Shown here piece by piece: positions 23,093 to 34,593 of a stretch of 64,000 nucleotides of DNA. How positions within the stretch are numbered: position 1 is the first letter of the stretch; every line of letters starts with the position of its first letter. A model generated the notes under the pieces. It saw only the letters and a program-made list of their open reading frames with translations. It made no database searches and was not told the origin of the DNA. This DNA comes from Psilocybe azurescens (taxonomy: Eukaryota; Basidiomycota; Agaricomycetes; Agaricales; Agrocybaceae). Location: the NCBI GenBank assembly GCA_023853785.1, contig JAJIRX010000541.1:57517-121516 (forward strand), written 5' to 3'. The translations under genes and the position numbers were made by a program.

Positions 23093-24627
23093 GGAAAAAA
23101 GGGGGAAACTTCTGCGAAGGGACCTGGCTTCCGCCAAGCTCAAAATCCCTTCGTGAAGTCTTTTCCTTTTCAATTTAGAGATGCTTGCACTCGTTGCATA
23201 GATTCCAGACTACCACTAGGTGGGATCTGAAATAAAAAGAGATGAGTTTGAAACCCATCACCGTCAGGAGTCTGGACAACACATCAGACGATCTTGTTTT
23301 CTGCACCCCATTAGGAGACCAAGCTCACCTGACACTGTACGCCCCATGCTGTTGGCTCTTCAATGCACCCTGGGCATTACCAGGTACATGAATGGCTCCA
23401 GAATAAGCATATTTTGGATGTATGGCACCAAAATCTCTTCGTGCCACTGCAAATAAACTTGGTATGCATTGCTCAATCAACACCCAATGATACAAACCAC
23501 ATCAAAAGGCACCCCACATACCATGTACTCCAAGATGCTCCCTATGCAGATGCTGTGACCATGGATATTCTCAATACTGGCTGTGGCTGCCATAACATTC
23601 AATCAACAGACAAAGTGGGTCTTTGTCATTAGCTGCCTTTTCCCATTAGTGTGATATTCCAGCATCTGTCTGTCAAAATCTAATAGATAGTATGTCTAGA
23701 AAGGTTCTTGCTGTTTCATAGGCAAAGGGAGGCTATACCTGTTGAAAAGACCAAAGCAAACAGATAAAAACCATGAGATTGGGAGGTAAACACATAGCAT
23801 ACAATAATGTAAATACTTTACTTATATACTGTAAATTGACTCCAACAATACCAAGTACTAGAATATTAGAATACTGTTTTATAATATAAGCAGGACTAAA
23901 CCATTCAAATGGACTTGCAATAATAAACCAAAGGGATCTTAGAATTCAAAAAAAATACCTGGAGTCAAATTTATTGAGAGGGCCAAGTCAAGCTGACCTA
24001 TCTAACTATGTAATCAGGCACATAACTATTTATGTATAGTACTGTAACATCACTTCCACATGCACTTAGCTTCTCTGCCTTCTTCTGACACCTCAGAAGT
24101 CTTGCAAACCAATTTTGTTGGGCTATCTCTAACAAAATGCACTATAGATGATACTGACAAGTAAGATGAGTGATTGTAACCTATTTTTATATAAACTGTG
24201 TATTCACTCATTGGGTTTCAGATTCCATCTCAATGCATAGCAGAAAGCCTGGGGGTGTTCAGGTTGGGGTTTAGAGGAGTATAGGTCCCAGTAGTCTTGC
24301 ATCAGACCTCAAGACTAAATACAAACTCTACATCTCTTCAATACCAATAAATTACCCTTGAATCAATACTATATACAATATTTATAAATATGTTAGAGAT
24401 CTTGTACATTGCCCAAATGCCCTCCAATTGCTGTTTTGAGGTTCTACTACAGAGGGTTCTAAAATTATTATTTTTTCAGCCTGCAAGTGGACTATCTAAC
24501 TGACCCCTGGTCTGGCTTTCTAATGGCAACAACTTGAGATTATGTCATAAAACAAATTGCAACTTATTAGTCATATAATGGTCTACCATTATAAAATTTC
24601 AACATATTGTGTTGAGTTTTTCTTGAG
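23093..24627. other. Intergenic; 3' decay zone of NACHT-WD40 relic
   Basis: Base composition drops to AT-rich here. No gene was recognised. A dispersed repeat starts at about 23611. Confidence 0.4.
23611..23840 (+). repeat. Dispersed repeat, copy 1
   Basis: Closely similar, in the same orientation, to 53615-53840. Shared stretches include AGTGTGATATTCCAGCATCT, AATCTAATAGATAGTATGTC and CATGAGATTGGGAGGTAAA. No coding capacity or terminal structure was recognised, so it may be part of a retrotransposon end or 3' region. Confidence 0.75.
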
Positions 24628-27600
24628 TTATTCAAGAAACAGTCCATCTTGAAAATTTATTTGAACAGTTTCATTTCTTACTGTAGCTAGTGTGGCTTGC
24701 AACTTGTGTAGCTGTTCACCTGACTTTGCATCCCATAAACATACTGACTCATTCCAAGATACAGACACAATGTAGTTGCCATCAAATGAAAATGCAACTG
24801 AATTCACTTCTTTATATGCATGTACACCTATTGCATATGTCATTGTCATAGTTAATAATAGAGTTGTGAATTGGCCTATTGGATATAAAATTGATAGTAT
24901 CAAAATGAAGCACAATTTCCAATATTTCCAGACAGAGGAATTTTAGTCAAATGTTGCCAATACTGAAATATATAAATGTGGTGTTGATTTTGCTGCTTCA
25001 TTACCTGCAAAAAGTAATGCAAACTTTGCAGCATTATTTAAATATACCATTAGATCTGGGTATTAGTTTTTCTAATACTGATTTAAGATTTATGCTTTGG
25101 CTGCACAACATATTTCTCATCTTTTTGATCAGTTTTCTGTAGATTTTAGCAAAGATATACATTTAACTTGGGCCTCAATAGGATTCACGGTCTCAATCCA
25201 GAATAGTTGTTTCTTGTATATAAATTTGCCCAGACAGATATCCAAGTCATGTATAATTTCCTCTGTTTCTTCTGCTTGAACAAGATACTTGGCCCAATAT
25301 TGTGATGCATACTGTAGCTTTAATGTATATTATTTTCTACACAAGTATGAAGGTTAGCCACCTCTGCATTAAACTAAATTTTGTGCTGTGTAGATGGGTT
25401 GCAAGTTACATCTATCTCAATTTCTTGACTAGGTTAGTCATTTGGGGTAATATAGAACTTGGGCATTGCTCTGCCCTGATTAAAAATAAAGTCACAAAAG
25501 GAAGTATAGTACCAATAAATATGGCTATCTTTGAAAATATATAGAGCTACATGTAAAGCTTCAATAACTGTCTGACTTATGTCTTTCTCTGTATCACTGA
25601 GTGCAGCTATAACAGATCTATCAATCCTGCTTTCTGCACAGAGCACAGTATAAAGAACCTGCAGATTCTCAAAACAGACAAACTCATTCCAAAAGACAAC
25701 TTTTAGAACATTTTCATACAGCTCATCTAGAGGTAATTTGTTACTAGCCTGAGTTACTTTTGGCCATTCACTTAAAAGCTTCTGCAACTACTTAATCTTT
25801 TGTGAGTTTGAAAAAATACAAGAAATCTCACAACAGTAGTGGCATAAATGAAAGATCCACTCACTCAATCAGCTAGTGTTTCCATCTCCAAAATACTCTT
25901 TAAATCTGGTAATACTTTGCAAAAATATTTCCTGATATCCTCTTGAATATTTAAAACATTAACTTTATGAAGTTTACAAACAGTATTTCAGATAACCACT
26001 TGCACAATTCAATAAGTGCAGACTCAGGCAGACTTGCCACAGGCATTAACAATAACCACAAAAGCTGGAAGACTAACTCAGCAAGTAATAGAAGCCTGTC
26101 ATGGCTTTGCAAACAGTGTGGAGGAGATTGGCGACGCGCTCGTAGAAACGAGCTAAGTCGACATTCCCATGACTCAGCGCCAACACCGACATTCACTCGA
26201 TAACGCATTTCTGAACCACCCGTGCGAATGCTCAATGACGTTAAGCCCCTGACATGCCCCCGCCGTCGTACGTCAACTGGATAACACATTCGATCATGAA
26301 CAGTGGAACAGGATCACGGCGAGTTATAATATCAATTTAATTTCATTTTCCCTTATCTTTTTCAATTCTCACGTCTTGGCCTCTTTCCTTTCTTTCTACT
26401 ATATACAAACAGTCGAGCTCATGAGGACGGACGCCGCCGTGTTGATCCCCTGCAGGAGATGCAATGCCACAACATAGTTGAGGGGCTACAACGGGGAATG
26501 CCCTTGAGCAAGGCAGAGCCGTATGTGAGCGTATGCACTCCTGAAAGCCATTGGCACGCCTGTGCTTCATCCTTCAACCGCTCAATATGTTTTTATCTAT
26601 TCAAATGGACAATTAGCTACAATTTCACATTCGGAATGGGCATCCGGCAGCATAAGAGAACACGTGCGCTAGGATTCATATATACAGACAATGTGTAGGA
26701 TGGGGAGCCCCTAGTGAATTAACCCCACATTTACTCTGATAATTTGCGCCTGCGCCCTCTGAGCCACGTCGAGATCGAGCCCATCGCACTATCAAATTTC
26801 TGGATCATACTTACTTTGACAACCGTAGTCCTCTCCACCAGGAAAGAATTATCTCTTCCACAACAGTTCATCTATCTGACATAAAACAGCATTTACAATC
26901 TTTCAATTTGTCTCCAGAACATGTAGAACTTCAGCTGCAAATGAAAACAGTTCAACAAGGTCTCCAGCACAGTATTGAGATAAAAAGCTTCAAGTCCATG
27001 CCATCAAGCTACTGTGAACAGAAGATGAAGATGGAACATCATTGTTCTCTAGCCACTGGCAGACAATATATGCAATCATGGTTTTGTCCAACCCTTCCAA
27101 TACACTAAGCCAATATATAGGTAGGGCTTTTGCAGAGTCAGTCTCCTTGGCCCACTCTATAATCTGGTTAATGATGTCAATGCATTTATCCTTTGTGCAT
27201 GGGCCCCTCAATGCTTTGTCAACATTGATAGCAGCATTAAAAACAGCATTGTCAGAACAAGGTAGCTTCTGAAAAATCACATGCTACAAAAAGCATTTCA
27301 ATGATATCCTCCTCAATTATGTATAAGATATTACATACCGTGAGGATATCCTTCCCACCCGTACACCGAGATCAACCTGAAGAGGAATTTGTAAACATAT
27401 TTATATGACATGGTATAAATTGCATACCTGGAATTGATTCAGCACTTTACTGATGGTCCGATACAATGAAACACGCCTTTCCACATTTTTGTGGCTTGTA
27501 GCCATTCTGGAAAACAGTTCAGGTTTTTGCATGAACTCAATCTTCTTGATTTCCTCATTCAACGATCTATTTGGGCTTGTATTAGCGATCACACTTCAAA

Positions 27601-28512
27601 AGGTATTAACTATAAAAATATACCAAGTCAGTCTCTCTACCATCCCATTCAAGCGTTTGCAGCCCTTCAATTCATTCAATCTTGTGGTAAGCACTGACAC
27701 CACTTCATGGATTTTTTCCAAGCCTTCCATCATCTCATCATGGTTGCCCGATGAGTTCTATTCTGGGAGTAAGTTGAGTGTCTCTGTTGATAACAACATG
27801 TCACACACCTGGTACTTCTCAATGCACATAATGAGACCGATAACAGCCAACCGCGGGGGAGGAGAAACCACTGATACTTCCTTAAGCACCTTGAGAAACA
27901 CATTGGCACTCTTCAAAGCAGTTGGGACATTTTCTTTGGCTTAAGCAAGAGTTGAGTGGTAACGCAGTGAGATCATGCATCACCGACTTACCTTGATGAA
28001 ATAAGGATGGAGCACCGCCAGAAGAGCCTCGCGCCAGCCGCTGATGCTGATGGAGGAGCGGTGGGAGCAGGGACTGCCATTAATGCTGGAGGGACAGCAG
28101 GGGCAAGGACTGCCGCTGGTGCTGATGCTGGAGGGGCTGCGGGGGCAGGGGATGCCCTTGATACTGGAGGGACAGCAGAAACAGCGGGGACAGGGGCAGG
28201 GACTGTTGCTGCTATGGAATGAGCCATGGAAGCAGGGGCAGCTGCTGAGGCCAGCGGGGTTGCAGAGGATGTTGGAGCCGCTGAAATCAGAGGGGCAGTC
28301 AACTGTGTGACTATACTGTGCCCAGAAGGAGGAGCTGATGTGGTTAAAATCGGTGTAGATGTCCCAGCAGTCAATCCTCTAGTGCTTTGCGTTGTTGCTT
28401 GTGCATTTCCGGCAAAGGCGAACCGCTTCGTGGGGATCCTATGTGATCACAAACTTGATCGCAGATATTCGCGAAATTTGAAGAGAACAACATTCTTTTT
28501 CTTGTCAGGCAT
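24628..28512 (-). pseudogene. NACHT-WD40 (STAND/NLR-like) protein, decayed
   Basis: A relic of the fungal NLR-like class used in heterokaryon incompatibility and possibly innate defence. Read on the minus strand it starts MPDKKKNVVLFKFREYLRSS at 28512. A Pro/Ala/Val-rich linker follows at about 28374-28010, then a helical N-terminal region (27940-27400: SANVFLKVLKEVS; ERRVSLYRTISKVLNQFQ). The NACHT start at 27280-27000 reads NAAINVDKALRGPCT, with a degenerate P-loop SVLEGLDKTMIAYIVCQWLE where the family has GxxGxGKT. Walker B-like VVIVNACGKS lies near 26060, and the NACHT end at 25787-25434 (KLPLDELYENVLKVVFWNEF; SFCDFIFNQ). One WD40 unit remains at 24915-24628 (VNSVAFSFDGNYIVSVSW, VCLWDAKSGEQL). 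Frames are broken repeatedly and an intervening block sits at about 26112-26880. Confidence 0.8.
26112..26880. other. Probable insertion inside the NACHT relic
   Basis: The NACHT P-loop segment ends near 26890 and the Walker-B segment resumes near 26110. The roughly 770 bp between them is too long for an intron of this gene family, has no NACHT-like frame, and is richer in G+C and CpG than the AT-rich relic around it. Edges and target duplication could not be defined, and its identity is unknown. Confidence 0.45.
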
Positions 28513-30093
28513 GTTGGGGTCTAGTAGAAAGTGGGGTGGGTATCGATAAGCGGTGTGTGAGAGGCTTTCGCATACATGTTGTTGTTGAAGATAAAAATAT
28601 CCTGACAAGGCGGACCGGCAGTGCGCTTCCACCTCTATCACTGCCATTGTGTATTAAAACCTAAGTACAGAATAGCAACATCCCCAACTACAAAGTAAGT
28701 CATAATTAATTCACCAGCATCTTCATCAGTTGAATTATCCCAAGATCACTCCACCAGGCTATGTTTTTGGCTAAAAGGTTTGTAGTACCGCTGGCACTGT
28801 CACATCCAATGGGCTGGATGTAAAATCGATTGTTCTGAATCACGCTTAGCCTCGATGGCTTGCCGGTGTTTCCTACTTTATCTATGAACGGGCTGATGTG
28901 TAAATTAGCGCCAGTGTGATTATTCTCAGAGTTCTTGCAACGTTCAACCCTGAACAGTTGTGATATATCCACGAGTCCCGCTTCACTGACGTGAACTGGG
29001 AATATGAGAATCAAACTACCAACAGCCACAACATCCGATATAGTAAATACGGCGCGTCCGACTTATGAAGAAAGCAAGCAACTGGAATAGAGAAGAACAG
29101 ATTGCGTGTCTCATGAAACTTTGCACCAAAATGGCAACAACATTACATTCACATAAAGAAACATAGGCACATACTGACACATCCTAGTGTTCAATTCATG
29201 TTAGGGTCTGGTGTCCAAAACTCAAAGTATCAACACGTTAGAGATGATTAATAAACGAGAAAAATAAGACACCTGTACGGTAAAAATAGACTACCAACGG
29301 GACACACCTACAAGATACTTTTGAACGAATATAAAATTGAACACATGGGTGCCTGGTGGTTGATGGAAAATACGAATAACAAGATATCAAGTAGCATTTG
29401 GACTCGCAATCAAACATGGGAGGCCTGGTTCCTGGTTGCAGCGCAGATTGAGAATTGAATGAGGGTAGAAAGAGGATGTGGATAAGGATCTAGAGCCGTC
29501 AATATGTTCACAGCTATGGCAAAATTAATCACCTGCTGTGGACCGGGAAATGTTATCCAATAGATTAGAGAGGGTGCACCCAATTCACGAGTGATGAGAG
29601 TCTCCCTATTAATCTCCAGAACAAGCTATCAGAATGGAACCATTCTCAGACAACGAAGCATCTTTGTCAATGGGACAGTGCCTTGATTGAAAGAATGTAA
29701 GGTATAAAGTGAAAGCTGTATAAACGAGCGTATAGCCAACGAGACTCTGACCGACATTACCACTCCGAGCTACAAAAGACGCTGGATATTCTTCAGCCAT
29801 GTCTACACTCCCGCCCCCACACTCTTTAACATTGTGGAAAGACATGTCATATAGATATAACGTACCTTGTAGATAACAACCTGATGCTCCTCTATACACT
29901 ACAGTAGCTGTTCCCCTACATAAAAATGCTGGAATGCTCTGATGAAATCATCAATAGAGTATCAACTCATCGCAAACCAATTTGGTGACTTTGGATCTAT
30001 GATTTTGTTTTGCTGCCCTTTTTTGTGCCTGCTGCGGTCTCTGAGACCTATGGGAAACCTTGCCGTATTCCCTCGCTGTGGTAAGGAAAATAT
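28513..30093. other. No recognisable gene
   Basis: A 107-codon minus-strand frame at 28706-29029 has balanced composition but no recognised domain. It could be an exon. A second minus frame at 29609-29899 is also unassigned. Confidence 0.4.
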
Positions 30094-30563
30094 TGTTAGT
30101 TTTTGTGATTAAACACTTTGTTTCTAATGTTCTACACTTGATATTTGGACTTGTACAAATGGACACTTAGTTAGAATTCGCTCTTTTCGGTGTTTTTGCA
30201 CACTGTTCTGTTAATAACTTTTTGTAGAGTAAAGTTATTCAAATTCTGATCACTGATCCGGAATCCCCTCGTTGAGACGGTTCCGGTGATATATAATTTG
30301 TCACGTAATTATAGGTTTGGTGTTTTGACGCAATATTGTGGACACCTATAGTCACGCCTCGCCATTTTTAGACACTTAGCCATGTAAAAGACCAGTATTC
30401 CTACTATGTCTGAGGAAACAAAGACACTAGAACAAGATTTGGAGTCTACAGAAGCAATTTACTATTTTCACTCATACTTGTCATTGTTGCGCATTTGAGA
30501 TTTGACTCTATTGTTACTCATCAGTATAGCTACTGATTTGTGCATTATTGTCTATTTCTAACA
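30094..30563 (-). mobile_element. Solo Copia LTR A, with 5-bp target duplication
   Basis: A 470-bp sequence beginning TGTTAGTTTTTGTGATT and ending TATTTCTAACA. It is the exact reverse complement, as far as I can read, of the LTR at 63531-64000. It is flanked by AATAT on both sides (30089-30093 and 30564-30568), a perfect 5-bp target duplication. There are no internal coding sequences, so it is a solo LTR left by recombination of a full Copia element. Confidence 0.97.
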
Positions 30564-31798
30564 AATATCAAGCAATATACGGTTGCAGATGTCTCCAATG
30601 ATTTACATATGCTGCGTACAGCTTGAGTGCACCTCCTTGTGGGCCTGAGTCAAAAAACTAGCTTCCGTTGGTGGCACCTCCAGGAGGTAGAGGGGAGAGT
30701 ATCGCGGACCGTCATTGATGTTTGTAGAGATTATTTAATGCTTCCCAGGGAGTCGATGCTCGTGCCCGGAGAATGAAATAGAAGACAGGTGTAAGCGGAA
30801 TGTAAGTTGCACTGGAGATTTTCTCTAGAACAACGAATACAATAATTCCTAGAACCTTTTCTGCAGCTGTGATTCAGCCCTGGACAACCTGAAGTGTTTG
30901 GGCACCCGGCGCTGCCGACTTTGGTTTTGGAGGGTTAAGAGGTCACAGAGAAGCGAAAATAAGACTGCTGGACACATTTTTAAAGTATTCTTCGATGGTA
31001 CAGAGGATGAAGGACACGAGGAAGTTCTAACGGCATAAAGGTGAACACGGGATTTGATGGCGATATGTTCAAGTTGCGCATTTCTCTGTAGTCTTATCTT
31101 ATCTGTCTACTATCCGTCGCGACAGACTTGCGTCAAACATTTCCAGTTTCCCTTGAGTTTCCTCAACAATTCCTCAGAAAATCCTCAATCTTGCCTCAAT
31201 CTTGCCTCAATCCATAAGAATAGAAGTTGTGAGCTTGTTTGATGAATTATGTGCACCCATATACTCACAATACCCATGCAATCTCAGTCCAGTAATCTTT
31301 GCCTACCTTTTTTGGATTGACGACCAACAGATGAAGATCTTCCAACAAGCCGTAAATTTCAAAGGACAATTTCAAAAACAGTCAAACATACATGGTACAG
31401 TGGCTACTGCAAATTTGATACATAGAATGATATTGTCCATCATTACGACTCGTAAACAACATTTTGTTTGTGGGCAATGAATACAAACTCAATAGCAGAG
31501 GGTGATATCACATTAGGATTTTGAATCGCATACAAAGGACTGAAAAATAATGACCAAAGAGATCTGGATTTAAGTAAGAGCTTGTGGATTTCAAAAGAGA
31601 AGACGTGTCCCGCTGGTATTTGCAAATATGCGTTGAGAAGAACAAGAGGCTAGAAGGGTAAGCAATGAAAAAGTGATAAAGAAGGATGTTTATAGATGAT
31701 GATTAAGCAAGGGCTAGTTAGTAGAAGGTTTTTGGAATATGAGAAAAGGGCCAATAAGGGGTACAAGACAGGGTTTGTGACATGATTGAAGGGGAGAA
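30564..31798. other. No recognisable gene
   Basis: AT-rich DNA with no domain-bearing frame. The plus-strand frames at 31054-31242 and 31202-31480 are unassigned. Confidence 0.45.
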
Positions 31799-31958
31799 CT
31801 ATGACAAGTTGTAGATATATATGGGTAAGGTGCTGCAAGAGTACTCGGAAAGATAAAAGGGCGACGAGGAAAGCACTAGCATTGGCCCTTGAGACGTGAA
31901 TTGAATGGAATGAGCAAATTTGGAAATCAAGAAGAATCTAAAAGAAAAAATGACAGGT

Positions 31959-32490
31959 TCAATAAACCAAACCATGGAAAAAAAGGTAGCCGTGTGGACT
32001 GCTTCCAAAACTCCCACAGCTCCCTCTGTCCACTCCCGCAATGGCGTCAGGAGTGGCAGGAACTTCGCATCCAACACCGCAGAGAGAAACTGCAGCGGCC
32101 CACCGGCTGACGATACCTGTTTCATAAGCATTGCCGTGTCCATATCCGGCTCCAGCAAATCTCCACTCCCATTGTGCGTGCTCCAGCTGCGAAAAGAACG
32201 GCCAGCCGTCAACGGCAAGCCCAGCCATGACATTGGGGTTGTCGAGCAGCATGAGGCCGAATGTGGATGAGAATTCTGGACGACAGACAAGCGCAAGTAT
32301 TCAGCCAGTGCAAATGGCCTGGAGTAACATGCAAAGGTACCTTGATGCTCATCACGAAGCATGCATCCTGCTGATAATCCACCTCCACCGGAGCTACCTC
32401 CTGCGAATGGTGATGGTGAGATGAGGACAAGAAGGATGTCGAGGTAGCACCTGATCTATCTGAGATTAGTCCAAGATTGTAACGGGCCTA
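31959..32490 (-). pseudogene. Unidentified coding-like remnant with possible intron
   Basis: On the minus strand, an acceptor (tttctttag) near 32490 opens a frame ARYNLGLISDRSGATSTSFL, a His run, then EVAPVEVDYQQDACFVMSIK. This ends at a donor (gtacct, near 32340). After acceptor cgtccag (near 32280) two frames are both protein-like: STFGLMLLDNPNVMAGLAVD and, further on, LLEPDMDTAMLMKQVSSAGG followed by PLQFLSAVLDAKFLPLLTPL. They lie in different frames, suggesting a frameshift. No family was recognised. It may be a decayed host gene or part of a transposon cargo gene. Confidence 0.35.
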
Positions 32491-32499
32491 AAGAAAATG

Positions 32500-34052
32500 A
32501 AAACATTGGTAAATGTGGAAATATGCGTATATTCGTGATAATTAAAGAAAGACGAGGCGAGAGGAGAGAATTTGGCCACGGAAAGATTGGAAAACTATGG
32601 ATCGAAAAGTAATGATACCCGTCTCTTCGAATGAAAAAATGGATGCAAATTCCTCACAAGCATCAAATTCTCACTCAATGTGAAATTTTTTATAAAAACT
32701 ATGACAAGAAATAAAGGAAAGAATGACAGCCACAAATCAATCAACGACCAGCCCTATGAAGCACATACAGATGCAGACCCTGATTGTTGCTCAGTTCCAA
32801 CAACAAAATGAAAATGAAAGCAAAGAGAATAAAATTACATCACACAGAAATCAAGATGGGAAGGTTGCATGGAGAGCAATCTCCAGTTACAATGAAATCG
32901 AAACCAAAGTTTTGAATAGCAAAGAATAGAAAGGATTAGACTCCATTCTCACCCCTCCTTTATGTGCACGTGCACACGCACAAGCCATAAACATGACACT
33001 GCAGCCATTTGCGCGCATATGTGCAACCTTAGAACGGGGATGCTCATCACGCCGCCAGCAAAACCAACCCCAGGCCCAGAATAGCCCTCCATCCATTCTC
33101 CACACCACCATGCCAGTGGCAACTGCTTCCCCCTCCACCCTGCACATATGCCAAAGTCAAAAACAGCACAGCATACGCCCTTTCTACCTCTTCCGCCAAC
33201 ATATCCGAAAGTCGGAAAGAGCTCTCGAGAACCCAAAAAAAACCATTCCTGAGTTCGTGGAGGAATGATCCCAACCAACTGCCTGAATCCTCTTCGCTAC
33301 AACTCCATCACCAACAGAGAGGCAAACAAAAGAGAAAAGCAAGAATGAATGAAGAACCGGCCAAAAAAACACCCCATGTTGCAGGCCAACACATAGCATG
33401 CAATTCAAACATAGGTCCATATCGCATTGTCAAGAAGAGGGGGATCGAGTTCTGTTTGTTACGATCCACAGTCACCCCATAACGGCCCATCCACTAACTT
33501 CTGCAAGAACCGGCAATCCCAGAACCCAGAACACAAAACCCCATCCCAAACAAAAATGTGGGAAAATAACATTCTGTTGTTTCGTGTCATGGAACAAAAA
33601 AGGAAAGGAGTGGAATGGTGTAAATGCGTCTTTTTCCAAGACGGAGATACACGCCCTGTAGTTGTAGGCCGTAATCAATCCAACCACACATCCGTGACAT
33701 TCCATCTTAGCCTAAGAAGATGCAGTAAACCGTAAAAGAAACAAGCGAAGAAAGAAGAAATCTAAATAGGGTTTGACACAAAAGCAGGAATAGTTATGTC
33801 TTTGAACGTTCCCAAGTAGGAAGGAAGTAGACAAAAAGAGAGGAAAGGAAAAGGTTGAAGACAAAGAATAAAATGAAAAGAAACAAACACTACCAAAACC
33901 AAATGCAAGAAAAATTTCAACAAACACTCACATCATACATCGCCTGGTGGTGGTGGTGCTGTTGGTGGTGCTGTTCAAGGCTCTGCTACTGATGCCTGCC
34001 CGCACCAGCATCCCCATCCTCAATGGCAAATGTCCACCCGAGCCAGTCGAAC
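32500..34052. other. No recognisable gene; low-complexity patches
   Basis: Open frames overlap on both strands without domains. A (TGG)n-type tract lies at about 33944-33972, and Cys/Trp-rich translations near 34210-34325 reflect a second TGG/CCA-rich patch rather than protein. Confidence 0.45.
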
Positions 34053-34195
34053 TGCTCAGTATTGAATGCGAGCCATCGACATCATTCCTACAATTATACT
34101 CGTACTCGTACCCATTCCCCCTCCCGTTCCTCCTCTGCCAAAGTCACTCCTGGCCAGATTCATCAATCCCCGGCAGTCCGAAGAAGTTGGCCCAT
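34053..34195 (+). repeat. Paralogous empty site of the hAT element
   Basis: This sequence (TATTGAATGCGAGCCAT ... CAAAGTCACTCCTGGCCAGA ... CAGTCCGAAGAAG) is similar to 34551-34593 joined directly to 38529-38600, that is, to the target of the hAT element with the element and one copy of the 8-bp duplication removed. It is a duplicated segment that never received the insertion. Confidence 0.8.
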
Positions 34196-34585
34196 CGGGT
34201 TCACTGCTGCTGTTGCCCCTACTGGTGTCAGTTCTGGTGGTGGTGGTGCTGCCGCCGGTCCCAGAGCAGGGCGCGCTGGGGTAGAGCAGGGCCATAGACA
34301 TGTAGTGCAGTGGTGGTGGTGGTTGCTGCTGGAGTAGATGTTTGTCTAGACACAAGCAGATTAAAAAAGGGAGACACGGAGAATACATAGAGGAGAGAGT
34401 GTGCATGAAAGCAGAGACGAAGTAGTCAAACACACAGCAGATGACGGAGAGAGGTAGAGCGCAACAAGGTGTTCGTGTTTGCAAGAAGGTGGTTAATTCA
34501 ATAGCTCAATGAACATAAAACAAGAATAAATGTAAAGAGAGCTCGTCGCACTGGGAGATATTGAATGCGAGCCATTGCCATCACT

Positions 34586-34593
34586 GCCACCAT
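34586..34593. repeat. hAT target-site duplication, left
   Basis: GCCACCAT, identical to 38521-38528 on the other side of the element. Eight bp is the characteristic duplication of hAT transposons. Confidence 0.9.

Noticed and set aside
28007..28310. Plus-strand Gly/Ala-rich frames
   Set aside because: They mirror the Pro/Ala/Val-rich linker of the NACHT-WD40 relic on the opposite strand, which fits the surrounding gene order.
32887..33420. Overlapping minus-strand Gly/Trp-rich frames
   Set aside because: Several frames are open at once with no domain. They probably reflect C-rich composition on the plus strand.
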